Shown here one piece after another: positions 55,610 through 64,000 of a stretch of DNA of 64,000 nucleotides. Source of the DNA: Limnephilus marmoratus (Eukaryota > Arthropoda > Insecta > Trichoptera > Limnephilidae); assembly GCA_917880885.1 (NCBI GenBank), contig OU862910.1, forward strand, positions 50,893,285 to 50,957,284. The letters are read 5' to 3'. The notes below the pieces were generated by a model, which ran no database searches, was not told where the DNA came from, and was given only the letters and a program-made list of their open reading frames with translations. The stretch's first letter is position 1. Every line of letters starts with the position of its first letter. Position numbers and translations under genes: made by a program.

Positions 55610-56300
55610 ATACGTCATTTTCAAAAAAGTTTTTAGACGTATTGACTCTTTTCCACAAAAAATTATAAATGGATTTCGAAAGATTGTTCTTTTATCTAGC
55701 ATTCGTATGTAATAAATTTTGAGAAATTTTTAGTATAATAAGGTTATTCCATAGCTCGTTGGCAGATTTGTTCAATTTTCAAAAAAGTTTTTGTTTATAC
55801 CACACCCATTTCAAATAATAAAATCATGCAGTAAAATAAATCAATATATTATCTAGCAAATGTATGTTTTAGAATTTTAATTTTAGTTTCAATAAAATCA
55901 TTAAAAAATATGTAAGTACATGTGTTTCTTGGCGAAAATTTGTCCGTTTGTGTATTTATTTGCGCACTTACAAACTAATATATTTCAGATTTTTTTAACA
56001 TTTTTATTAAATTTAGACATTATTGAAAAATGATAAATACTTATAATCACAAAATAACTACAAAAAGTACATTATTTTAATAGTTTTATCATCACGCCTT
56101 TCAGCATTTTTGGATGAAGGTATAAATTAAAGCTAATTTGAATTGAAATAAATTCGATGTTGAGTTATAATTTAAAAAAGCTGGTACGGAGAATAATTAA
56201 TCTTTCTCATTGTAACCGCCCTGCACGATTGTAAGAACAACTTTCGACGAAATGTGGATTTTCGTCCGCTGGCTGGTTAAACACTCTTAAACCGTATTAT
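55610..56300 (+). repeat. Third copy of the 16.5-18.0-kb repeat
   Basis: CGTTGGCAGATTTGTTCAAT, CCGTTTGTGTATTTATTTGC, TGAGTTATAATTTAAAAAAG and GCTGGCTGGTTAAACAC follow the same order as in the inverted arms at 16540-17090 and 17270-18020. No coding sequence. Confidence 0.58.
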
Positions 56301-57040
56301 TGGTTGACTGATTTTGATATAGTTTCCACAGAGTATCAAATCATAACGGTGCTAATGAAGTTTCACTTCAAAAACTTATATTTTCCTTCCTACAAGTGTT
56401 TTATAGTCTTCCTAATAAGATCTATTCATAGGCCATAGCTGTACGCTGTACCTAACATTTTTTTATGATCTGCACAACTGCGTTCTTCGATCTGTATAAG
56501 CAATAATTTAACGGTTTCGTCAAATAATATTTTATCTATTTTGATAAAAAATGACTCATATTATAAGACAAGACTGCTGGTCACCGGCATTTGCAAATTG
56601 AATTGATACGTGAGGGGATTCTTAGTGGTTAGTTATTGTTCTGTGGGACTCGATCGCATGCTTCAAGTCACGTCAACCTGAATGATAATGCATTTATAAT
56701 ACCAGACAATGGTTACCATAGACACAGCACACAGCCTGTCATATATTAATCAGATTCAACAAATATGGACTCAGATTTAACAAATCGAGACTGAAAAACG
56801 TACCAGGATTCGGCTGAGAAATTTTCAAAATTTTCCAGTTCACTTTCTTCACGACTTTTAAAATGGTTGACACGTACTTAGAACTGTAATTATTCACAAG
56901 TTGTCATTAAACACGAGTAAACCTGGCTATCTAATATAAGCAATCTTGGAATGCAAAATAATTCGAAAAATCTTTGAAAAAAAGGAAACCACGATCTCAA
57001 AAATCCAATTAAGAATTAGATCATCGTAAGATTTTGTAGG
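56301..57040. other. Intergenic with a short repeat fragment
   Basis: At 56340-56375 CATAACGGTGCTAATGAAGT and TTTCACTTCAAAAAC match part of the 29340-29395 region. The rest is unrecognised. Confidence 0.4.
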
Positions 57041-57330
57041 ACCAAAAGACTGCGGTGGGCTGGACATGTGAAGGAATGCCAGATGACAAGACACCAAACA
57101 TCACGACCAAGCGGTTGCCTCAGTGTAAGCGACCCAGAGGCAGGTCGATGAAGAGGTAAACTATCCGTGTGCAAGAAGATTCGATTAGGACGAGAAGATC
57201 TAATGACTAGAGGCGAATGATTTGGAACGGGAGCTAGTGGTCAGTATTTGTGAAGAAAATCATATCCCACCCTGGATTGATGAAATCGCCCCGGTGATAA
57301 TGAAAAAAATAATGAAAATGATAATGAAAC
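57041..57330 (+). pseudogene. LINE C-terminal fragment
   Basis: The plus strand contains RLRWAGHVKECQMTRHQTS, the RWxGHVxRM motif that follows the reverse transcriptase in several LINE groups. A low-complexity AATGAAAATGATAATG tail follows near 57300-57326. Frames shift after the motif. Confidence 0.55.
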
Positions 57331-57905
57331 TCGGTTGAAAAAAAAGTCTTCCTAAGTCGGTTCCTTATTGCCGAGGACCCCCACTCCAATTTCTACGGTG
57401 GGCGACGGTCCTCCACTTCTCGCAAAAAGGTTCTGCGCTGCGTGAAGAGCAACGGACACCGATGCACCGTACATACAGTACGTCGCGTCGTACCGTTTCG
57501 TAACGTTCATTTAACCTTTTGCGGATGCCAGTGATCATGAGGTTTTATCCAGTTAAGAATTATTCCTCGCGATGTTATGATGACATTAATGCAACAGTCA
57601 ATAAAATTCAATAATCAGGTGGCGATATTAAAAACGCCAAATCAACCGCAGTACTAGTTAGTTGGACACATGAAAGGGTATTGTTACTAGCCCTAGCTAG
57701 TTAGAGGATTACGAAAGGATCCATAAAATCAAAAAAGGATGCCTGTAATATTTCGTCACTCATCGAGAATGGATGCATTTGTGCACCTGTGTCCATGGAA
57801 TCCTGAAAAAAAATTCTCCAGCACCACATTTCGAGGGCGTCTAACAGTTTAACTGCTTTCTTTCGCTGGATCTAATTGTCCGTGTTTCCACACTACACGA
57901 GGAAA
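57331..57905. other. Intergenic, nothing recognised
   Basis: Mixed composition, no supported feature. Confidence 0.35.
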
Positions 57906-57915
57906 ATGAAAGTTA

Positions 57916-58810
57916 TTTTTTTTAATTTTTTTTTTTATTGAAAGAATAGATAATACATATTAAAATCAACAAACAAGTCCTGCTAAGCCAATTGAATTGG
58001 CTTGTCAACAGGTGCTTATACTTAAGTTACATATAGATTTTTTTACATTTAAAATTTACATCTTATATCTACAGATTCAACATTTATTCATACATATCAA
58101 TATCAATATTTTTTTTCCGATAGCCAAATTTTCACCATATATTTAACCTTATTCATAGAATTACATTGCTTTATAGTGTCAGGTAATAAATTAAATATCT
58201 TCGGTATAATGTATTCAAACGTTCTCTGTCCGACTCCAGATACTAATATCTACAGCCTGCATGTCGGACGAATATCTACAGCTCATATGTTGAACTAATA
58301 TCTAAGAACTTCAGAGTGTTGACTAATATCTACAGAGCATAGATTGGACTAATCAGCTAAATGTGTCCAATAGTCCGATATTAGGGATTTTTACATATAT
58401 ACTTACATAAATTAAGTTTTTTATACTGCATCCGCAATATTACGTTATTCCAATATGCTATACATAATTGCAAATCCAATCTCTGCCAGTGCTGTAGATA
58501 TTCGACAACACTTTGGTTTTCATAGATATTAGTCAGCAGTTTGAGCTGTAGATATTCGTCAACACTTTGGTTCTCATAGATATTAATTCGATTTTTTCAG
58601 TTTTTGGAATTCCTGTAGATATTAGTAGACGCCTCCCTCTGTCCGTATTTATTGTTAAATTTCGGAACTATTAACCCGTCGTTGCGCGTGAATATGTTAT
58701 GGGCATTGACGACCACAGATTTCTTTAAAATAGGTATAGATCACTCAGGGATTATCTCTTCATTATAGTCGTAATATTGTTGTGTAATGGGATGGTAGAG
58801 AGTTCTGTTT
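57916..58810 (-). pseudogene. Jockey-like LINE 3' end, split by an ATATCTACAG element
   Basis: On the minus strand the frame reads VVVNAHNIFTRNDGLIVPKF up to NNKYG, then continues beyond the insert as QRTFEYIIPKIFNLLPDTIK and YMVKIWLSEKKY with a stop near 58110. A 3' untranslated region with AATAAA and a poly(A) run follows at about 57916-57945. Removing 58233-58636 and one 9-bp duplication restores an unbroken frame across the junction. One stop lies further upstream (after NEEIIPE). It is 5'-truncated. Confidence 0.75.
58233..58636. mobile_element. ATATCTACAG-array element, copy 2
   Basis: CTCTGTCCG flanks it at 58224-58232 and 58637-58645, a perfect 9-bp duplication within a LINE coding frame. 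Ends are ACTCCAGATACTAATATC and GATATTAGTAGACGCCTCC. The two halves carry opposite-facing AATATCTACAG words as in copy 1 (28184-28650). A 9-bp duplication is usual for Mutator-like elements, but the ends do not match a group I recognise. Confidence 0.85.
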
Positions 58811-59430
58811 TTTTTTTTTTTCTAAAATGCATGCCGGTCTGAAGCATGCGTGTTACGCCATTAGTGTGCCACTAAAAGATGCTTATAACTATAACGGACT
58901 TTTTATGATAACATTACTATTTATGTGATTCAACCAGAAAATATACATATAGACAAAAGCCCAGTTCGAAGCATTACATACCTAACTAAAGAAGGAAGAA
59001 GGAAATATTCCAACAGAAGTTGTTGTTGAAGTAATGTGAAGATTTTAGATTGGTTATCATCATTTTGTTCCCTGTGGACCTTATTAGGCAATTCTGGAAC
59101 GCACTTTTATCTGGACCTCAAATTTAAATAGGCAAATAATGTTGAGCTTTTACAATAAAATTCCCCATTAACCATGGACTTCCAGATAAAGGAGTAGTTA
59201 AGGTTTCAAAGCTACCGCGTTTTATGTTCGAATGTAAAGTAATTAGTGTGGTTGTGTGTGTGCAATACATTGCCGGAAATATTATAAGAAATAACACAAA
59301 AAACTTTTAAAAAACTATTATTAAAAATTAATTTAAATATATGTAGATACATCGGTTCGTGCTTTATATAGGGTGGCGCTAAACTACCGTTTTATTTTGA
59401 ATCTTATTGTAATGTGTAATAAGATTCAAA
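58811..59430. other. Intergenic, nothing recognised
   Basis: No gene or terminal structure seen. Confidence 0.4.
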
Positions 59431-60195
59431 CCACATGACAATAGGACATTACCCATTACCCAATGAGAAGGGGAGGAAAACATACAATAAAGATAACTTT
59501 CTACTCGAAATATTAAAACATTGAGTCAATACATGGATGACCACATGACAATAGGAGTCTAGTGACCGACCAAAGGTTCGGTTTCGGTTTCGGCAAGTTT
59601 CGGCAAAAAAAACTAGTTTCGGCATCAGTTTCGGTTTCGGCAGATTTTCTGCCGAACCTTCGGCTGCACCGAAACTCTGCAAAATATCTCAATAAATGGT
59701 AAATTTAGTCTTAAGAATATTGTGATTGTAAACGCAATTTAAATTAAAATACTCAATTAATTAGGTCCTTCCTTTGTTAGGTGCAAAGTCTTGATTATTG
59801 ACAATTTTTTGTTCCAAGAAGCAGTAGTAATATGTGTTTATTTTACGCAATATCAAAAAAAAAGATTTTTTTTCACATACATACTTCAATTACTGTTTTC
59901 TTTTTATTACATTTAACACTCGTTAACAGTTTGTATAAGTGTAAAAAATAATCCAAATTGAAGTAAACAATAGGTTTTTTACATGTTTAAAAAAGTTTCG
60001 GTTTCGGTTTCGGCTGAAACTCAGAGAGCTACCGAAAATTCGGTTTCGGTTTCGGTAGAAAGTCCTGTTTCGGTTGAACACTAAATAGGACATTACCCAT
60101 TACCCAATGAGAAGGGGAGGAAAGTATAAAGTGAAGCTAAATTTTCTACCTGAAATATGAAAACATTCAGTCAATCGAATAAAAACATTGAGTCA
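59431..60195 (+). repeat. Tandem duplication of about 110 bp, second unit split by a hAT
   Basis: ACCACATGACAATAGGACAT, CCCATTACCCAATGAGAAGG and AACATTGAGTCAAT form unit one (about 59431-59539). Unit two starts ACCACATGACAATAGGA at 59540, is broken by the hAT at 59560-60083, and resumes AATAGGACATTACCCATTAC. Confidence 0.65.
59560..60083. mobile_element. hAT element E with TTTCGG words
   Basis: The left end TAGTGACCGACC and right end GGTTGAACACTA are imperfect inverted repeats. AATAGGAC after the right end corresponds to AATAGGAGTC before the left, an 8-bp duplication with a two-base change. Both ends carry arrays of GGTTTCGGTTTCGG. No transposase in the AT-rich middle. Confidence 0.7.
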
Positions 60196-60213
60196 ATTTA
60201 GCTTCATCTTTAC

Positions 60214-60417
60214 ATAGTATAAAGCAAAGTCGCTCCAGCCGTCTGTACGTTTAAACTACACAACGGATTTTCATGCGGTTTACACCAATAGATAGAGTGA
60301 TTCATGAGGAAGGTTCAGGTATATAATATGTCAAGGTTATGTGTAAATTGGTTGAAATGTATAATATACAAAGGGAGCGGGCTGGCAAGTGGGCAGCGGG
60401 CTGGCAGATGAAGATTA
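60214..60417 (+). mobile_element. Helitron-like 5' portion
   Basis: TACATAGTATAAAGCAAAGT, CAATAGATAGAGTGATTCAT and GGGCAGCGGGCTGGCAG match the 5' half of the minus-strand element at 29420-29710. No CTAG end was found downstream, so it may be truncated or may include the following array. Confidence 0.55.
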
Positions 60418-60424
60418 AGATTAG

Positions 60425-60905
60425 TCAAACTTCTAGAACTTTCCAGAACCTTCTAGACTCATCGACACACTCCGCCACTCATTTCTGAAAGCTTCTAGAA
60501 CTTTCTCCTTCCATAACATCCTAGAGAATTAGGGAACCTTCCAGAACTATCTAGAACCTTCTAGACTCACCACTCACCGACTCACCTTCTAGACTCGCCA
60601 CCCCTTTTTGAACTTTGTACAGCTTTATCGAACCTTATAAAACTTTCCGGAACTCCTTTCAGAACTTTCTTCAGCTTTATCGAACCTTCTAAAACATTCC
60701 GGAACGTTCTAGACTCGCCGACAAACTCCGCCACTCCTTCTAGAACTTTGTGCAGCTTTATTGAACCTTATAGAACTTTCCGGAACCTTCTAGACTCGCT
60801 GACATACTCCTCCACTCCTTCCAGGACTTTCCATAGTTATATTGAATCTTTTAGAAGTTTCCGAAAATTTTAAGTCTTCTTAAAATTTCTAGAGTTTTCT
60901 TAGAA
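60425..60905 (+). repeat. TTCTAGAA minisatellite resembling heat-shock elements
   Basis: At least eight TTCnnGAA words occur. At 60430-60458 five alternating TTC and GAA triplets stand exactly 5 bp apart (TTCTAGAACTTTCCAGAA then CCTTCTAGA). Longer units include CCGACACACTCCGCCACTC-type sequence at about 60463, 60719 and 60799. This spacing is the binding pattern of heat-shock factor; whether it binds is unknown. Confidence 0.6.
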
Positions 60906-61002
60906 CTTTCAGCCCTTATATCTTCAAAAGCACGCCCTTTTAAGGAATTGCCTTGGAATAAGGGTACCCTCTACCCTTATTCCCTAGGGGGGATAGAGAT
61001 CT

Positions 61003-61469
61003 TCTTCTTCGATGGCGCTACAGCCCATATCGAGCTTTGGCCTCCTGCAACAGTCGCCTCCAACTCCTCCTGTCCTCAGCGGTTGACTTCCAATTTGGAA
61101 CCCGGAGAAGCTGGGCTGCATCCCCTCTTACTTCGTCTTCCCACCTCAGTCTGGGTCTTTCCACTTTTCTCTTTCCACCTGGATGTCCAGTCAAAATTCT
61201 TTTTGGTACGCGTGTATCCGGCATTCTCTGTACATGCCCAGCCCATCTCAGCCTGAGGAGTCTCATATATGTGTTGAGATGCTAGGTGCCTTATATATAT
61301 CATACAATTCTGTATTGTGCCGGATGCGCCACTGTTCACCCTCTTTCACGGGTCCACATATTCTTCTCAGCACTTTTCTTTCAAAGTATCCAGCATTTCA
61401 GCCATCTTTACCGTCAGTGTCAGCGCCTCACATCCATATACCAATACAGTTCTAACAATGGTCTTATAC
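61003..61469 (-). pseudogene. 5'-truncated LINE with perfect target duplication
   Basis: A 21-bp direct repeat around CCTAGGGGGGATAGAGATCT flanks it (60982-61002 and 61470-61490). On the minus strand the frame gives LRLRWAGHVQRMPDTRVPKR, PRLRWEDEVRGDAAQLLRV and a C-terminus ending KARYGL, with a GAAGAAGAAGA tail at the left boundary. The upstream part is in another frame. Duplication, tail and truncation are the marks of target-primed insertion. Confidence 0.8.
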
Positions 61470-61577
61470 CCCTAGGGGGGATAGAGATCTACCACACCAC
61501 ATAACTCCCTTGATCGTACCGGGACTTGTTTCTGAGTTTTTGCGGTCCGCACGTTTTTTGGACTTTCTTTTATAATA

Positions 61578-63131
61578 TACAAGGTGTCCGGGGGTAAAGT
61601 GCATTAACTTCGGGAGGTGATTCTACATGATAGTACAAGTAAAAAAGATAGATAATTTTTTTCGAAATTCCAAACTTTTAGGGGTAGTTTTGAGGTATAA
61701 AGATAAAATTAGTCCGGCGTGTGCGGCCAGATTTATTATTTTCCGCTGTTACGGTGCGGGCCAATCACAATCGAGTCGGGCGCCCGGCAGGCTCTCAGCA
61801 AGTAATATCTTACCTCACACTAAGGATTTTTAGTAGGTACGTCTTTTTGTATGGGAAAAAAATGTTGGAATTTCGGAAAAAGTTATCAATCTTTTTTACT
61901 CCTAGCATCATGTAGAATCACCCCCCGAAGTTAATGCACTTTACCCCCGGACGCGTATTTACAAATATATAACAAATATATACAAATATATATTATACCG
62001 ATTCAGTCGCGGTAACGACTAACTAACTAACTAACTAACCATCACGCCGTTTCCCCGCAGGGGTAGGCAGAGAGGACGGACCGCCAAACATCCCGGTCTT
62101 GGCACACATTCCTTGCCTCGTTTACATTCATACAACGTCTCATACATTCTCTTCTATTATTCTGACTCTTGACATGGCCCGACTCAAGTATCTGATTCAC
62201 TTGGTCGTGCCATGTCTTTCTTGGGCGTCCTCGACTTCTTCTACCATTCACATTTGCTTCATATATTCTCCTTACACTCCTTTCCTCGTTCATTCGCTCC
62301 ACATGCCCAAACCATCGGAGCGTTCCTTTCTTGATCTTACTCATCACGCTTACATCAGCCTTGCATTCTTTGCGGATTTCCACATTTCTCACACGATCAT
62401 ACATGGTTTAACCACACATACGCCTCAGGGATCTCATTTCTACAGCGTTCAGTCTACTTTCATCCTTCCTCTGCCAGTTCCATGCCTCACTGTCATACAT
62501 CAGGGTAGGTACCAGTACTCCATTATGGACGGCCAGTTTCGCGTCTTTGGACAGTTTTTTGTTGCTGCCAACGGCGTTCAGTCCTCCATTAATAGAGTTA
62601 CCTGCATTCACCCTTCTTTCAATATCTCTATCAGCCTTCCCATCTCTCGTAAATATACTTCCCAAATAAACAAACTCATCCACCTGCTCCAAGTATTCAT
62701 CATTCACAACTATATTGCATACTGTTTTCGTACTCTCTCTTTCAAACACCATGACTTTAGACTTACTTACAATTTACATTTTAAATATACCTCTATATTG
62801 GTTATTTTTTATCACATTGCAAAAACAAAAATTGTTCTAAAATCTAGATAAAATAATCTTTCTGATGTGTATATTAGAAATTAATAATTTTATTTCTAAA
62901 TATTTAAATTTTAATATTATTCCCATATATTGTAAATACACCTCTATATTGATAATTTTTTATCACTTTGCAAAAACAAAAATTGTTATAAAATCTAGAT
63001 AAAATAATCTTTCCAATGTGTATATTAGAAATTAATAATTTTATTTCTAAATATTTAAATTTTGATATTGAAAATTTAAAGCGACTGAAACGCGGTAGCG
63101 ATTGTAAATACGCCCCCCGGACACCCTGTAT
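61578..63131. mobile_element. Composite element with ACA(G/A)GGTGTCCGGGGG ends
   Basis: Left ATATACAAGGTGTCCGGGGG and right CCCCCCGGACACCCTGTATA are inverted; TA may be the target. Within it, 61590-61953 forms a smaller inverted repeat (GGGGGTAAAGTGCATTAACT and its complement). A LINE fragment follows. A direct tandem duplication of about 150 bp at 62789-63085 (AATAATTTTATTTCTAAATA) lies before the right end. Limits and class are approximate. Confidence 0.5.
62023..62780 (-). pseudogene. LINE reverse transcriptase C-terminal part with TTAG tail, one stop
   Basis: On the minus strand the frame reads MVFERESTKTVCNIVV, EFVYLGSIFTRDGKADRDIE, LVPTLMYDSEAWNWQ and RSLRRMCG, then TAA (62408-62410). 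It continues in frame as TMYDRVRNVEIRKECKADVS, LRWFGHVERMNEER and GRPRKTWHDQVNQI to a stop at 62042. The related copy at 30515 has a lysine codon at the stop position. A TTAG repeat tail is seen at 62019-62038. The reverse-transcriptase palm is absent. Confidence 0.78.
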
Positions 63132-63743
63132 ATTGATTATGGATGAATTAAATAAAAATTAAATAAATAAATCGAGTCTTCTTCAATAATCTACATTCTT
63201 ACACTGAGAGCTTTAAATGGTGTAGGTCTGTGTAAATATTGAATTTATTGTAAATTATTTTACTCAGATATTGCAGAATCAACGTGAATTAAATTTACCT
63301 TATAATAACATTATATTATAGGTACTATTATAATAAAGCTGTTGGGTGTAGTAATACTATTTTAATACGTTTGGAATTCTCTTGGCATAATCAACACATC
63401 TACTAAATGGAAATGGTCGCATTGCGGCGGATCTTCCTCAAAGGCAACACTATTAAAAACCAGTTTGTCAATTACCGGCGCGGCTAGTATAGGTGGTCTG
63501 GTAATTAATTTACTATTTACATGTAAACATGCCGCTTATTTTAATTCTGCGTAATGTGAACAGACATGGACGCAGGACGCGTACTTATTTAGTACTTACA
63601 TCTAATCTAAATAAGATAAACAAAAATTTTAACAAAACAAAAAAACGACTTCAAAAAATGCACTAAAAAGTAAAAAAATAATTTCGTATTCTTCTACAAC
63701 TTTATAATCAACTTACCTTTTCTACTCATCAATATGTACGTAC
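63132..63743. other. Intergenic, nothing recognised
   Basis: AT-rich sequence without supported features. Confidence 0.4.
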
Positions 63744-63981
63744 GATTTTCGTTATTTGTTTTTGGGGTATTGTGCCGTGTTGCGCTACCTCCTTCTTTAG
63801 CCAACGTTTCGGACATCGTTGCAGTGTCCATCATCAGGGCAGATCCGGCAGATCCGGTAGATGTGTACCGGATCTGCCGGATCTGCCCTGATGATGGACA
63901 CTGCAACGATGTCCGAAACGTTGGCTAAAGAAGGAGGTAGCGCAACACGGCACAATATCCCAAAAACAAATAACGAAAATG
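63744..63981. mobile_element. Palindrome with hammerhead-like motifs on both strands
   Basis: Near-perfect arms of about 110 bp (ATTTTCGTTATTTGTTTTTG, GCGCTACCTCCTTCTTTAGC and complements) meet near 63862. Each arm has CTGATGA, a hairpin GGACA...TGTCC, GAAACGTT, and GCC/GGC as stem I: plus strand 63885-63925, minus strand 63800-63840. The window ends before any right-hand duplication could be seen. Confidence 0.62.
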
Positions 63982-64000
63982 CTTTTGGCCGTGAAAATCT

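Noticed and set aside
59560..60083. Telomere-like repeat from TTTCGG words
   Set aside because: The insect telomere word is TTAGG; these words are subterminal motifs of a hAT.

Overview
This window is eukaryotic, AT-rich and built almost entirely of transposable elements. An insect of the order Lepidoptera is the best guess. The grounds are short Helitrons ending in GGGAACCAGCTAG or GGGTCAGCTAG, many AGGTACCTA-type words, abundant hAT and PIF/Harbinger-like miniature elements, jockey/CR1-like LINE pieces, and a Gypsy element with an insect-type primer site. This is an inference from repeat style; no host gene fixes the species.

Only two features look like non-transposon genes: a tRNA-Lys(CTT) at 6330-6402, and a two-exon THAP zinc-finger coding segment on the minus strand at 26835-27578. 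The THAP segment may itself descend from a transposase.

Layout. 1.2-4.4 kb: three nested hAT elements, the outer one with a broken transposase. 4.4-7.2 kb: a miniature element inside another, the tRNA and more miniature elements. 7.8-9.0 kb: a palindrome with hammerhead-like motifs and a Helitron. 9-22 kb: AT-rich sequence with SINE-like and LINE fragments and an inverted repeat of about 1.5 kb (16.5-18.0 kb). 22-31 kb: LINE tails, Helitrons, the THAP segment, a SINE and an element made of ATATCTACAG words. 31.0-33.8 kb: a LINE with an 889-codon open frame. 36.0-38.15 kb: a hAT element. 38.7-43.4 kb: a young Gypsy element on the minus strand, with 280-bp LTRs and GTTAT target duplications but no reverse transcriptase. 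43.5-45.5 kb: three DNA elements nested in one another. 46-51.3 kb: Penelope and CR1 fragments, a Helitron and a 2.4-kb hAT. 52.4-53.9 kb: an inverted-repeat element with two divergent tRNA-like units, split by a hammerhead-like palindrome. 54-60 kb: a GC-rich block, LINE fragments, the second ATATCTACAG element and a hAT full of TTTCGG words. 60.2-60.9 kb: a Helitron-like end joined to an array of heat-shock-element-like words. 61-64 kb: LINE fragments and another hammerhead-like palindrome.

There is no operon-like cooperation between genes. The relationships that can be read are order-of-insertion ones, dated by target-site duplications. Boundaries marked exact were read from terminal repeats plus duplications; those marked approximate rest on similarity between copies within this window.
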